Below are positions 8,360-18,505 of a DNA stretch of 64,000 bases, one piece after another. Source of the stretch: Pseudomonas kairouanensis. GTDB taxonomy: Bacteria; Pseudomonadota; Gammaproteobacteria; Pseudomonadales; Pseudomonadaceae. Positions within the stretch are counted from its first letter, which is position 1, and each line of letters opens with the position of its first letter. The stretch spans positions 148,265 to 212,264 of the forward strand of contig NZ_QUZU01000006.1 in assembly GCF_004682055.1 (NCBI RefSeq), given 5' to 3'. Both the position numbers and the translations under genes were made by a program. Below the pieces are notes generated by a model. It searched no databases, was not told where the DNA came from, and saw only the letters and a program-made list of their open reading frames with translations.

Positions 8360-8383
8360 TTAGTTCAGATTTTTCTAAACTAA
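8360..8383. promoter_or_regulatory. Candidate GbuR operator (LysR-type inverted repeat)
   Basis: TTAGTT and AACTAA arms 12 bp apart, an interrupted dyad of the size and T-rich/A-rich form bound by LysR-type regulators. It lies 84-107 bp upstream of the gbuA start in the divergent gbuA-gbuR region. GbuR is known to activate gbuA in P. aeruginosa. The assignment of this dyad is inference from position and symmetry. Confidence 0.45.
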
Positions 8384-8408
8384 TGCCTGGGGTAAACTCC
8401 CCAATCCT

Positions 8409-8508
8409 TGTAGGAGCGAGCTTGCTCGCGAAAAACCTGAGAGTGCCGCGTTCCTCCAGGTTTCCTGCGTGATCGTTGACGATCTTCGCGAGCAAGCTCG
8501 CTCCTACA
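8409..8508. repeat. REPIN between gbuA and gbuR
   Basis: Inverted arms beginning TGTAGGAGCGAGCTTGCTCG and the complement at the right end, with a 50-bp centre. The arm sequence differs from the other REPINs here (GTAGGAGCGAGC instead of GTGGGAGCGGGC), so it belongs to a second REP subtype. It ends 17 bp before the gbuR ATG and occupies most of the gbuR leader. Confidence 0.9.
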
Positions 8509-8525
8509 GTTAGTGTGGAAATCTT

Positions 8526-9419
8526 ATGGCCAACGCCTTGCCCGACCTGAAACTCCTGCGCATCTTCGTCAGCGTCGTGCGTCACCAGGGGTTCGCCAAC
8601 GCCCAGCACGAACTCAACCTGTCCACCTCGGCTATCAGCACTTATATGAGCCAGTTGGAATCGGCGTTGGGCCTGGTGCTGTGCCATCGCGGGCGTGGCG
8701 GGTTCAGCCTGACCAGCAAGGGCGAGTTGTTTTATCAGGAAACCCTGCGCCTGTTGGGCGAACTGGAAGGCTTCGAGCAATACGCGGCCGCGTTGAAGGG
8801 CGAGCTGCGCGGCACCCTGAAACTCGGCGTGCTCGATTCCACCGTCAGCGACAAGGCCCTGCCATTCGCCGAAGTCATCGGCGCCTACAGCCTGGAACAC
8901 CCGGCGGTACACCTGCATTTGTCGGTGATGAGCCCTTACGAGTTGCAACTGGGCGTTCAGGACAACCGCCTGGACCTGGCCATCGGTGCCTTTTCCAACC
9001 GCATGAGCGGGTTGATCTACATGCCGCTGTATCGCGAACAGCACTGGCTGTATTGCAGCACCCGCCACCCGTTGTTCAACGAGCGGCGCATTCCCGAACA
9101 AGTCATCACCCAGCAACGCATGGTGGGCCGTGGCTATTGGAGCCAGGCGGAACTGGCGCGCCACGGTTTCAAGCACAGCGCGGCCACGGTGGAAAGCATG
9201 GAGGCCCAACTGATTCTGGTGCTGTCTGGCGCCTATATCGGCTACCTGCCGGAACACTACGCCCAGGCCTGGGCCGACAAGGGTGATTTGCGCGTGCTGC
9301 TGCCGGCAACCTTTGGCTACCAGGCGCCGTTCTCGATGATCATGCGCCGTGGTCGCAGCCGCGAGCCGTTGATCCAGACCTTTCGTGACTTGCTCAAAAC
9401 CCAGCTCAACCAGGCCTGA
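8526..9419 (+). CDS. gbuR: LysR-family regulator GbuR
   Basis: 297 residues. The HTH is at residues 8-65 ('LKLLRIFVSVVRHQGFANAQ', then 'LSTSAISTYMSQLES'), followed by a substrate-binding domain to the end. Divergent from gbuA, as in P. aeruginosa, where GbuR responds to 4-guanidinobutyrate and activates gbuA. It is followed 6 bp later by tapT. The start at ATG 8526 is set by the HTH and by the GTGGAA just after the REPIN. GbuR identity rests on synteny, the LysR family on sequence. Confidence 0.82.
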   Translation: MANALPDLKLLRIFVSVVRHQGFANAQHELNLSTSAISTYMSQLESALGLVLCHRGRGGFSLTSKGELFYQETLRLLGELEGFEQYAAALKGELRGTLKLGVLDSTVSDKALPFAEVIGAYSLEHPAVHLHLSVMSPYELQLGVQDNRLDLAIGAFSNRMSGLIYMPLYREQHWLYCSTRHPLFNERRIPEQVITQQRMVGRGYWSQAELARHGFKHSAATVESMEAQLILVLSGAYIGYLPEHYAQAWADKGDLRVLLPATFGYQAPFSMIMRRGRSREPLIQTFRDLLKTQLNQA

Positions 9420-9425
9420 TAAACC

Positions 9426-10016
9426 ATGTCCAGACCCCAGTGTTCCCGTTGCCTCAGGCCTGTCACCCATTGCCTGTGCCCTTTGATCCCCAGCCTTCAC
9501 AGCCGCACCCGCATATTGCTGCTGCAACATCCGAGTGAGGTCAACCATGCACTCAATACCGCGCGGTTGGCGGCGTTGGGGTTGAACAATGCGCAACTGG
9601 TGGTGGGCGAGGTGTTTGAGGAGTTGGCGACGTTACTGAACGTGCCGGGCTATCAGGCGCGGTTGTTGTTTCCGGCGGACGATGCGCAGACGCTGCAGGC
9701 CTATGAGCCCCAGGATCAGCCCTTGCTGCTGGTGGTGCCGGATGGTACGTGGCGCAAGGCGCGCAAGATGCTGCACCTCAACCCGTTGTTGGCGGCGTTG
9801 CCTCGGGTGACCTTGCCCGAGGGCGCAGTTTCGCGCTACCGGCTGCGCAAGGCTCCGGCGCCGGGTGCGTTATCGACGGTGGAAGCGATCGTTCAGGCCT
9901 TGCAGGCGCTAGAGGCGCCGACGTCTTTCGAGGCGTTGCTCAACCCATTTGACGCGCTGATCGAAGGGCAGATTGCCGCAATGGGCCCCGGTGTTTTCGA
10001 AAAAAACCACGGCTGA
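9426..10016 (+). CDS. tapT: DTW-domain tRNA-uridine aminocarboxypropyltransferase
   Basis: 196 residues. DTW proteins transfer the 3-amino-3-carboxypropyl group of S-adenosylmethionine to uridine, giving acp3U47 in tRNA (E. coli TapT/YfiP). Seen here: N-terminal cysteines CSRCLRPVTHCLCP, a putative zinc site; 'LLQHPSEVNHALNTARL'; the DTW motif in 'PDGTWRKARKM'; and 'SRYRLRKAPAPGALSTVEA'. Length fits the family. The ATG lies 6 bp after the gbuR stop, so the two may be cotranscribed, though no functional link is evident. Confidence 0.85.
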   Translation: MSRPQCSRCLRPVTHCLCPLIPSLHSRTRILLLQHPSEVNHALNTARLAALGLNNAQLVVGEVFEELATLLNVPGYQARLLFPADDAQTLQAYEPQDQPLLLVVPDGTWRKARKMLHLNPLLAALPRVTLPEGAVSRYRLRKAPAPGALSTVEAIVQALQALEAPTSFEALLNPFDALIEGQIAAMGPGVFEKNHG

Positions 10017-10090
10017 ACCCTGGTACTACATAGCTACCGAAGCGGCTGGCGGCGATTGGATAGGCTGAGCTTTTTTCTGGGAGCAGAAAA

Positions 10091-13000
10091 ATGGCCGAGC
10101 CGCTGAACCCTGCTGCATCACAAGATCCGGTGTCCGAATTCATCGCCGATCAAGAGTCACCGTTAATGACGGCTCCAGAATGGACCGCCTTGCAGGCGCT
10201 GGACTTGATTCGGGCAAATTTCGATAGTTTCCTCGCCAACTTCAATGACGAGGAGAAACTTGAGTACGTGCGGTTGCAAAGGGGCTGGATCGAGGCCCAG
10301 CGTACGGTCGAGCGGGCCATTGCGCAATTCACCCAAACCTTTGAGCAGCAGGCAATGGGCCTGTTGCGTAGCGAGCTTAAAACGCTGACGGGTCAGGATA
10401 TCGATCCCGCCGTGGCGAAAATCCATACCCGCTACCTCGCGTCTTCCCAGCGTGTTAGGCGCGCATCGAATGAAAGTGAGGTCATAAAAGTGGCGAGCCT
10501 CACGCTGTGGGACGCCGCTTGCCGCAACTATGACGGGTTGACCGGTTGGAGCTACCCGGGTCGAACGGGTTTGGCCGATGCCAGCTATCTGGACAGCAAC
10601 ATTAACGCCAGCGCTGGCGAATTCATCGCGCTGGTGCGTCGGCTCAATCTCGGCGGGCAACTCAAACAGCAATTGAATGATGCGCTGCGCGGCAATGGTG
10701 CGTTGGGTGAAAGCTTCCTGGGCTTGGCCAGTGCCGAATTTGAATTCGCTTTGATCGACGCCTTGAAAAACACCACGCTCAGTCACATTGATCGTGCCAA
10801 ATATCATCAAGTCAAACGAGCCCTGGCAGGAGCGACTCCCTGGGGCTTAACCGAAGAAATGCGCCTGTTTGTCCCCCACGGAGCGGACAACGTCAGCTTG
10901 TTGCCGCAAAGTATCGGCTTGACCGGGCAATACGTAGCGCCACCGCCGGGCGATCACTTGAGTATTCCCCACCTGGTCTTTTCGGTCAGCGGCTGTGCGG
11001 GGGCATTCAGTTTTTTCCCGAATCGGCCCGGGGGGGCTTTGCGTCACCATGACAGTGCCCGAACCGCCTGCGCAGAGTTCCATGTCGCCTTTCATGGGTT
11101 CTACCGCAGGGGCAAGGTCGATTGGCTGTACCAGATGATGTCGTTGCGTGACGCTGCTCGTCTCATCCAGCTTGCCAAGGTCACGGCGCGCCCGCCAAAC
11201 CTGAATTTTTTTGCCAATTTTCTTTATGACTTGGTGCAGGCGATGCCCAAGGTCGATCACCCGGGGACCATCGGCTATGTACGCGTCGTAATAAAAAAGA
11301 CGCCGGTTGTCGCCATGCACGACCTCTATATCAAGCGCTGCCGAGCCAACCTGCAAGAACTCGCCAACGAAACGCCGGGTTTTATGTCGACGTTGATTGA
11401 GCTGTTTCAGACCGTGCTCAGTGAAGTCCTCAACGTGCTGCTGATCCCGGTGCCTGGCGCCTTGAAAGGCCTGGGGCGGGCGCGTGCCTTCGGGATGTTC
11501 GTGGCGCTGGCACAGTCGCTGGTGGGGGGCGGTACCCAGGCGCTCCAGAACGAGCCTGGCGACGTGTTGCAAGGGCTGATCGACCTGGCGGACTTGCTGG
11601 TCAGTGGCCGTTTACACACCCGCTTGGCCAAGAGCGTGCTACGCCGCCATCAGCGTTTGTATCAGCAACTGTCGAAGCCACGCAGTGCCGTTGCCGACAC
11701 CCCGCAGCCGACCGGTCCGCCGTTGCTCGAAAGAATGCTCGGTAGCCCAGACGCGCCTGCCCGGGCCCTGACGAACGTGCTTGATATCAGTGGCACTTCC
11801 CACGAAACCCTGAACCAAGTGTGGGAGGGCGCCACACCCTCGGCGTCGTTGGCAGAGGCGTCGCATCGGTTCAGGACCGATCGATTGATAGAGTGGGTCG
11901 CTAATGGCGCGGGCCCTGAACGCCCCGCGCCCGCCGGCGTGGTTGAAGTCATGGCACCGCTGCTGACCCAGTTGGATCAGTGGCCAGCGGGCACGGCCTT
12001 GAGTATCACCAACCCACAAGGCCTGGAGTTGCGTCGCTACAGCAAAGATCCGGCGCAGCCGGTGACGGTTACCCTCTACGTGACAGTGCAGGAAAACTTT
12101 CTGTTCGCCTATGCCACACCGCCTCGCCTTACGATGCATTTGCCGAGCGCCATCGTGGCGTTGCTGCCCGGCCAATTTCCTGGCGGTGAGCCGCTGGTTC
12201 GCCAACATCTGGCGGCCAAGGCCAAAGCCCTGGGCGCCGATTTGTTTGACGCACTCACGCGCTTTGCCCAAGCCAATCGCCTGGGGGCCAAGGGCGCCAG
12301 CGCGTCGGTGCGTCGCCTGTTGCCGGATCATGTGGGCGCCGAGGGTGATGTCCCCGCGGTGGTTGCGCAGTTGCGGGCGTTGCACCCGCACTTGAGCCAG
12401 GAACGGTTGCTTGAGGTGCTGCGTGGGCACCCATTGTCCGAGCATCAGCAAACCCAATTGCTGGAATCGCAGTTGCAGCCTGAGGCGTTGTACCTGGCCT
12501 TGCGTGCTGCACGGCGGACAGCGCGTCGGGAGGCCATTGTGGATGGGCTTTTCCATGGGCGCAGCTTTGACCGGCAAACCCAGAACTGGGCGGCTGCGTT
12601 CGTCAAAGGGATGCTGAGTGATCTCACCGGGCGAGCGTTGGTCGTCAGCCCGGCCGGACGCGGCGTGCCTTATGTTGCCAAGGACAGCAAGGATCGCACG
12701 CTGGTCGTGATTGATCATCGTCAAGGACGGTTTTCTGCGTATGACCCACACGCACTGCGCACCAGTGAAATGCTGACCGGTGTCGATAGCTTCTATGACG
12801 CCGTCGTGCGGCAACTGTCCGGGCCTGAGCGCATTCAGCTAAGCCTTTCTGCGCAGCAGGCCATCGCTGATCTACGCCAACAGGTTGGCAGTGCAGTGCT
12901 GCGCAATCGTGCGCTCGATGGTTCGTTTTATCCGTATCGGCGAGAGATCACGCAGTACGCCCGGGCGGTCGATACCTCGGGTATCACCAACGTGCCCGAC

Positions 13001-16000
13001 GCCCTCGGTTTTTACCGCTTGGGTTCGGACCACTTCCTGTTTATCGACGGCGAATATTTGCGGGTCACACAGGTCGATCCTGCGCAGCCTTGGCGCATCC
13101 AGCATCCGCTATTGAACGATGCGTATGCGCCTGCATTGACACACAACGGTGCAGGCGCCTGGCGCCATGAGTGGGAAAACCCGCTGACCTGGGAGGGGCA
13201 GCGGCCGTTTTATCGGCTGGGGCCTCTGGTGCGCTTGTTGTCGCCGGATGCAATCACGCAGATCCAGCAGATCAGTGGCATCACCCCAGATATTCTGCGG
13301 CGGGTGCATGTGCGCAATGAGCGCCCTCCGGCCATTCTCGTGCAGACCGTCGAGCGTTTCAGGGTGAACCAGCGGGTCAAGTCGGGGGTGGAGACCGGGG
13401 CGGACTTTTTCGACCAGTTGCTTGGCGAAGTCGGTCCTGATAGCGCGGATGCATTGGTGGGGCGCAATGGCGTCGAACGTGCAGATCAGGTCACTGTGTT
13501 GGAAACCAAAGTCGCGTTGGACAAGCCTTTGATGGAGCACCTTTTTTTCGAGGTGTTGTGCGCTGGCAGCCAGCATTCTGATAACCCTCTGGCGCAAGTG
13601 CTACAGCGTGCTAACCCCGGACTGACCAAACAGATCGCTGAAGACCTTGTGCACGACATCACACCGGCCGAGCGCCAAAGCCTGGAGAACGGCAAAGTCC
13701 CCGCATCACTGAACGCAGCGATCCGTTGGTGGGTAGAGTACTTGCGCAAAACCAGGGCCCTGGAAAGCGTGCACCTGCCTGCCGCAGCCAATGAGGACAG
13801 CTCCACAGCGATCCTGCATGCATTGCCGCAGATCGACGGTTGGCCGGCACATTTGCGGGTGGAGCTGTGGAAGGACGGTTTTCTGCGTGCCAGCGTGGGC
13901 CCTTTCGACGGTTCGCTCAAACGCATCGTGGTGGCCGTATCCAATCAGTACCAGGTCTATATTCCATTGGCGAACGGAGAGCGCAAGCCGACCGGCCGCG
14001 TCGGTCCGTTTCTTGAAGTTTTGTTGGCGTCGATGCCGCTGGCCGAGCGTCAATCGTTGGGTTATATCGAGGGTGCTGGAGAGGAGGAGTTGGTGGCGCA
14101 GGTCTGTTCCCGCCTGCAGAGAAAATGGGAGTATGCCCAAACCTTCCGGGAAATCGGGCGTCGGCCTCATTTTCATCCCCCACAGCGTGTGGCGGATGGG
14201 CGGATCGGTTACCCGCTGAGCGGTTGGGGGCTGGGGCCGACGGAGCGTCAGCAGGTCGCTCGCTTGCGCGTGTTGTATCCGTCAAGAACGGACGACGAAG
14301 TTTTGCAGCTATGGAGGGACGCTGGCGACTCGGTTCAAGAGCGCGATGCAATGATTGACTATCTGTACAGGGAACGTGAAGCCATGAACGCTGCGTTGGC
14401 GCAATGGCTTCTAGTTGCGCCGGACGGCCAGGCGCGCGATGCACGGGCGTTGGCGGTTGAGCGGATAAAAAGATGCTGGGCGAAGGAGCCCTCCGCTCAC
14501 GGGACCGCGATGGTCAAGGAGCTGAACCTCGATGGCCTGGACCTGACTGATCTGCCGGTGTTGGGTGCTCATTTTGGTCATGTGGAGGTGCTGAGCCTTA
14601 AAAATAACCAGCTTTCTCAATTGCCCCAGCGTTTCCTGCGGTGCTTTCCGGGCGTGACCAGGGTTTACCTGAGCCATAACCTGTTTGAGCGACTCCCGGT
14701 GGGGCTTTCCAGAATGCCGCACCTCAGAGCCTTGTACCTGAATAACAATCGACTCAAATTCAACCTGGGGGATGTGATCCATTTGAGCGAAATGACCCAA
14801 CTGCGGGTATTGGATTTGTCCTCTAACCCACTCCGGCAGGGGCAACGCCTGAACCTGTATGGATTGCGCTACCTGCGGTATTTGAGCGTGCGCAACACTC
14901 AACTGGATAACCTGCCCAAAGGTGCTGTCACCCTGAGCTGGCTTGAGGTCTTTGACCTGCGGGATAACCGAATCACAGTACTCACGCATTCTGATCTGTT
15001 TATTAACCCTGATGTCCACCGTGCCATGGATCTGTCCGGCAACCCTTTGTCGCAAGGCACACTCCAGATGCTTCGTCTCTACCGTGAGCAGCCGGGGCGT
15101 TCAGACATCTACTTCGGGTTGCACCCGCATAACGTGCGCATCACAGCCAGTCCCGATCGTTGGTTGGCGGTGCTGGCGGTCAGGGACGTACCGTTGCACC
15201 TGGCGCTGTGGCAAGACCTGCAGGCGCGTGAGATTTTCGGTGGTTTTTTCACCCTGATCGAGCGTATTTCCGCTGATCCAAAATTGGTTGCGCCGGGGTA
15301 TAGAACCCTGCGCGAAGACCTGGCCCGAAGGGTCTGGGGGCTGATCGAAGGGGCCGCCAATCACCAGGAACTGGCTACGATCATGTTCAATCATCGGTAT
15401 GAAATGAATCGTGGTGTGAATGGCTGGATGGTGTCGCTCAACGATCTGGAACTGAAGTTCAGGATGTTCGAGCTGCTCCGATTGGGCGGCAGTGATGCCA
15501 TGCCTCTCTTGAACTGTTTTCGCGCCGCAAGCCGGTGGGCAGCCATCACGAACGCGATCCTGTTGGTTGAGCCTCATCAGGCGCCGGAGCTGGCGGGAAC
15601 GCGCATATTGGCCTACCGAATCGCGCTGTCCCAGACCCTGGACCTCCCACTGGGATTCGATCAGCGACTGGACCGAACCTTGGGTACCCCCAGCCCGGAG
15701 TCGGTCGCCGCGATGCGCAACAACATCGTTGCCAATGAGGCGCTGTTGGACTGGCCTGCGCTGCTGGTTCAGGAGGAATATTGGGTGCTGTTTGTGCAAG
15801 CAAAATACTCGGCGCAATTTCAAACCACGCTGGGTCATTACGATCGGGAGCTAGAGATTGCGTTGGATCGCGTCAATTCGGCAGAGTTGACCGAAGGGGC
15901 TTACCTGGCCCTAATCGACGAGCTTTCGGCCCAGCGCCGAGTCGATGAGGGCACCCTGCTTCTGGCATTGACTCTGGGCGAGTGGACCAACCTGAATGGG

Positions 16001-16033
16001 GCCGCAGACCCTGCTTATATCTATCAGCCATAA
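10091..16033 (+). CDS. Very large LRR/NEL-like effector protein (probable pseudo-E3 ligase)
   Basis: 1,980 residues. The N-terminal three quarters resemble the DUF6543/dermonecrotic-toxin-like region of pseudomonad NEL proteins. Residues about 1474-1668 are leucine-rich repeats (VEVLSLKNNQLSQLP, LRALYLNNNRLKF, LRVLDLSSNPLRQG, LEVFDLRDNRITVL). The last 310 residues look like a NEL ubiquitin-ligase domain ('LARRVWGLIEGAANHQELA' ... 'SLNDLELKFRMFELL'). NEL ligases of Shigella and Salmonella use a Cys in a C-x-D motif just before the '..L.NLEL' helix. Here that stretch reads YEMNRGVNGWMV, without Cys; the only nearby Cys is in 'LLNCFRAAS' about 40 residues on. ATG 10091 has GGGAG 8 bases upstream. 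No secretion signal is visible. It stands alone between tapT and cysM, at a synteny break against P. aeruginosa. Confidence 0.75.
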   Translation: MAEPLNPAASQDPVSEFIADQESPLMTAPEWTALQALDLIRANFDSFLANFNDEEKLEYVRLQRGWIEAQRTVERAIAQFTQTFEQQAMGLLRSELKTLTGQDIDPAVAKIHTRYLASSQRVRRASNESEVIKVASLTLWDAACRNYDGLTGWSYPGRTGLADASYLDSNINASAGEFIALVRRLNLGGQLKQQLNDALRGNGALGESFLGLASAEFEFALIDALKNTTLSHIDRAKYHQVKRALAGATPWGLTEEMRLFVPHGADNVSLLPQSIGLTGQYVAPPPGDHLSIPHLVFSVSGCAGAFSFFPNRPGGALRHHDSARTACAEFHVAFHGFYRRGKVDWLYQMMSLRDAARLIQLAKVTARPPNLNFFANFLYDLVQAMPKVDHPGTIGYVRVVIKKTPVVAMHDLYIKRCRANLQELANETPGFMSTLIELFQTVLSEVLNVLLIPVPGALKGLGRARAFGMFVALAQSLVGGGTQALQNEPGDVLQGLIDLADLLVSGRLHTRLAKSVLRRHQRLYQQLSKPRSAVADTPQPTGPPLLERMLGSPDAPARALTNVLDISGTSHETLNQVWEGATPSASLAEASHRFRTDRLIEWVANGAGPERPAPAGVVEVMAPLLTQLDQWPAGTALSITNPQGLELRRYSKDPAQPVTVTLYVTVQENFLFAYATPPRLTMHLPSAIVALLPGQFPGGEPLVRQHLAAKAKALGADLFDALTRFAQANRLGAKGASASVRRLLPDHVGAEGDVPAVVAQLRALHPHLSQERLLEVLRGHPLSEHQQTQLLESQLQPEALYLALRAARRTARREAIVDGLFHGRSFDRQTQNWAAAFVKGMLSDLTGRALVVSPAGRGVPYVAKDSKDRTLVVIDHRQGRFSAYDPHALRTSEMLTGVDSFYDAVVRQLSGPERIQLSLSAQQAIADLRQQVGSAVLRNRALDGSFYPYRREITQYARAVDTSGITNVPDALGFYRLGSDHFLFIDGEYLRVTQVDPAQPWRIQHPLLNDAYAPALTHNGAGAWRHEWENPLTWEGQRPFYRLGPLVRLLSPDAITQIQQISGITPDILRRVHVRNERPPAILVQTVERFRVNQRVKSGVETGADFFDQLLGEVGPDSADALVGRNGVERADQVTVLETKVALDKPLMEHLFFEVLCAGSQHSDNPLAQVLQRANPGLTKQIAEDLVHDITPAERQSLENGKVPASLNAAIRWWVEYLRKTRALESVHLPAAANEDSSTAILHALPQIDGWPAHLRVELWKDGFLRASVGPFDGSLKRIVVAVSNQYQVYIPLANGERKPTGRVGPFLEVLLASMPLAERQSLGYIEGAGEEELVAQVCSRLQRKWEYAQTFREIGRRPHFHPPQRVADGRIGYPLSGWGLGPTERQQVARLRVLYPSRTDDEVLQLWRDAGDSVQERDAMIDYLYREREAMNAALAQWLLVAPDGQARDARALAVERIKRCWAKEPSAHGTAMVKELNLDGLDLTDLPVLGAHFGHVEVLSLKNNQLSQLPQRFLRCFPGVTRVYLSHNLFERLPVGLSRMPHLRALYLNNNRLKFNLGDVIHLSEMTQLRVLDLSSNPLRQGQRLNLYGLRYLRYLSVRNTQLDNLPKGAVTLSWLEVFDLRDNRITVLTHSDLFINPDVHRAMDLSGNPLSQGTLQMLRLYREQPGRSDIYFGLHPHNVRITASPDRWLAVLAVRDVPLHLALWQDLQAREIFGGFFTLIERISADPKLVAPGYRTLREDLARRVWGLIEGAANHQELATIMFNHRYEMNRGVNGWMVSLNDLELKFRMFELLRLGGSDAMPLLNCFRAASRWAAITNAILLVEPHQAPELAGTRILAYRIALSQTLDLPLGFDQRLDRTLGTPSPESVAAMRNNIVANEALLDWPALLVQEEYWVLFVQAKYSAQFQTTLGHYDRELEIALDRVNSAELTEGAYLALIDELSAQRRVDEGTLLLALTLGEWTNLNGAADPAYIYQP

Positions 16034-16113
16034 GCACCATACTTTGCGTGATATGGCCCGCCGACGTTTGCCGGTATGATGTTGGCCCCCGCAGTCTGGA
16101 TTGCGAATACGCC

Positions 16114-17016
16114 ATGACCTTGCAGTACCCAACAATCGCCGATTGCGTCGGCAACACGCCCCTGGTCCGCTTGCAACGCATGGCGGGAGAAACCAGCAAC
16201 ACCCTGTTGCTCAAGCTCGAAGGCAACAACCCGGCTGGCTCGGTAAAAGACCGCCCGGCACTGTCGATGATCACCCGCGCCGAGTTGCGCGGGCAGATCA
16301 AGCCCGGCGACACCCTGATCGAAGCCACCTCGGGCAACACCGGCATCGCGCTGGCCATGGCCGCCGCGATCAAGGGTTACAAGATGGTGTTGATCATGCC
16401 CGACAACGGCAGCGCCGAGCGCAAGGCCGCCATGACCGCCTATGGCGCCGAGCTGGTACTGGTGACCCAGGAAGAGGGCATGGAAGGCGCCCGCGATCTA
16501 GCCGAGCGTATGGCCGCCGAAGGCCGTGGCCAGGTGCTGGACCAGTTCGCCAACGGTGACAACCCCGAGGCGCACTACACCACCACCGGCCCGGAGATCT
16601 GGCGCCAGACCGGGGGCACCATCACCCATTTCGTCAGCTCCATGGGCACCACCGGCACTATCATGGGCAACTCGCGCTACCTCAAGGAGCAGAACCCCGA
16701 GATCCAGATCGTCGGCCTGCAACCGATGGAAGGCGCGGCCATCCCTGGTATCCGCCGCTGGCCCGAAGAGTATCTGCCGAAGATCTACAATTCGACCCGC
16801 GTGGACCGCATCATCGACATGGCCCAGCGTGAAGCCGAAGACACCACCCGTCGCCTGGCCCGTGAAGAAGGTATCTTCTGCGGCGTCTCCTCCGGTGGCG
16901 CCGTGGCCGGTATGTTGCGTTTGTCCAAAGAAGTGGAAAACGCGGTGATCGTCGCGATCATCTGTGACCGAGGCGACCGTTACCTGTCGACCGGCATCTT
17001 CGACGAACCCAACTGA
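16114..17016 (+). CDS. cysM: Cysteine synthase B (O-acetylserine sulfhydrylase B)
   Basis: 300 residues, the usual CysM length. A PLP enzyme making cysteine from O-acetylserine and sulfide or thiosulfate. Seen: '[13 protein letters not shown]' at the N-terminus, the PLP lysine in '[12 protein letters not shown]' (about residue 43), the '[11 protein letters not shown]' substrate loop and '[13 protein letters not shown]' phosphate-binding loop. The start at ATG 16114 gives the standard N-terminus; longer in-frame codons run back into the upstream gene. Its TGA overlaps the rlmD ATG (TGATG), so the two are translationally coupled. Confidence 0.95.
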   Translation: MTLQYPTIADCVGNTPLVRLQRMAGETSNTLLLKLEGNNPAGSVKDRPALSMITRAELRGQIKPGDTLIEATSGNTGIALAMAAAIKGYKMVLIMPDNGSAERKAAMTAYGAELVLVTQEEGMEGARDLAERMAAEGRGQVLDQFANGDNPEAHYTTTGPEIWRQTGGTITHFVSSMGTTGTIMGNSRYLKEQNPEIQIVGLQPMEGAAIPGIRRWPEEYLPKIYNSTRVDRIIDMAQREAEDTTRRLAREEGIFCGVSSGGAVAGMLRLSKEVENAVIVAIICDRGDRYLSTGIFDEPN

Positions 17017-18368
17017 TGGCCAAGCAAGAGAGAGGCCTGCGCTTCCAACCGACGGGCGGCAGCCGAGCCCCACAGATTCCGGTGGGCAAGAAACAACGCC
17101 TGACCATCGAGCGCCTGGCCAACGATGGCCGAGGCATTGTGTTCTTCGAAGGCCGCACCTGGTTTGTGAATGGCGCACTGGCCGGCGAAGAAGTGGAGGC
17201 ACGGGTGTTGGGCGCCCACGGCAAGATCGTCGAGGCCCGTACCGAACGAGTGTTCACGGCCAGCGAACTGCGCCGACCGGCACCCTGTGCCCACGTTGGC
17301 CGCTGCGGCGGTTGCAGCGTGCAACACTTGCCCCATGCCGAACAACTTGCCCTGAAACAGCGCATGCTTGCCGAGCAACTGTCCCGCGTGGCCGGTGTCG
17401 AACCGCAAGAGTGGGCAGCGCCGTTGAGCGGCCCGGAATTCGGCTACCGCCGCCGCGCCCGCGTGGCGGTGCGTTGGGATGCCAAGGCGAAAAAACTCGA
17501 AGTCGGTTTCCGGGCCGTGGCCAGCCAGGACATCGTTGCCATCGATGATTGCCCGGTACTGGTACAGGCCTTGCAACCGATCATGCAGCGCCTGCCAAAC
17601 ATGTTGCGCCGCCTGAGCAAACCCCAGGCCCTGGGGCATGTGGAGTTGTTCAGTGGTACGACCATTGCCGTGTTGCTGCGGCATATGGCGCCGTTGTCCG
17701 ATGCGGATTTGCAGGTGTTGAAAGAATTTTGCGCCTTCCATGAAGCCCAATTGTGGCTGCATGGCGAGGGCCAGCCGGAGCCGGTAGACGCCGACGCGGC
17801 GTTGGGTTTTCGATTGGAACAGTGGGACTTGGAGCTGGCTTATCGCCCGGGCGACTTCGTGCAAGTCAACGCCGGTGTCAATGAAGCGATGGTTGCCCAA
17901 GCTTTTGAATGGCTGGCGCCACAACCCGATGAGCGGGTGCTGGACCTGTTTTGCGGCCTGGGCAACTTCGCCCTGCCACTGGCGCGTCAGGTGCGTGAAG
18001 TGGTGGCGGTGGAAGGTGTACAGGCCATGGTGGACCGGGCGGCCCTCAATGCCGTCAGCAACGATTTGCATAATGCGCAGTTTTTTCAGGCCGATTTGTC
18101 CCAGCCTTTGACCGACGCGGAATGGGCCAAACAGGGCTTTTCTGCGGTACTCTTGGACCCACCCCGTGACGGTGCCCTGGAGGTTGTGCGCAAGCTCGCC
18201 GCCTTGGGAGCCAAGCGTTTGGTGTATGTGTCCTGCAACCCGGCCACGCTGGCGCGGGACACGGTTGAGTTGGTCAAGCAAGGCTACCGGCTAAAACGTG
18301 CCGGGATCCTCGACATGTTTCCGCAGACAGCGCATGTCGAGGCCATGGCGTTATTTGAAGCGGGCTAG
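17016..18368 (+). CDS. rlmD: 23S rRNA (uracil-1939-C5) methyltransferase
   Basis: 450 residues of the RumA/RlmD family. A TRAM RNA-binding domain is at about 25-90 ('[20 protein letters not shown]'). The four Fe-S cysteines lie in '[15 protein letters not shown]' (about 90-104) and downstream. The SAM motif is '[15 protein letters not shown]', the catalytic Asp-Pro-Pro 'LDPPRDGA', and the nucleophilic Cys '[12 protein letters not shown]' near the end. It is coupled to cysM by an ATGA-type overlap and followed by relA after 137 bp. Confidence 0.95.
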   Translation: MAKQERGLRFQPTGGSRAPQIPVGKKQRLTIERLANDGRGIVFFEGRTWFVNGALAGEEVEARVLGAHGKIVEARTERVFTASELRRPAPCAHVGRCGGCSVQHLPHAEQLALKQRMLAEQLSRVAGVEPQEWAAPLSGPEFGYRRRARVAVRWDAKAKKLEVGFRAVASQDIVAIDDCPVLVQALQPIMQRLPNMLRRLSKPQALGHVELFSGTTIAVLLRHMAPLSDADLQVLKEFCAFHEAQLWLHGEGQPEPVDADAALGFRLEQWDLELAYRPGDFVQVNAGVNEAMVAQAFEWLAPQPDERVLDLFCGLGNFALPLARQVREVVAVEGVQAMVDRAALNAVSNDLHNAQFFQADLSQPLTDAEWAKQGFSAVLLDPPRDGALEVVRKLAALGAKRLVYVSCNPATLARDTVELVKQGYRLKRAGILDMFPQTAHVEAMALFEAG

Positions 18369-18505
18369 GATGCCCGTTTAATCCGACTGGCCTGCACTCG
18401 CCCTGGCCGTGACCTGCCAGGGCGTGTGTGTAAGCTTTAATAGGTAAAGCAGGTCAGCGATGATTTCTGGCGCATCGAAGGTGCGTCGTAGGGAAGGTAA
18501 GCAAG

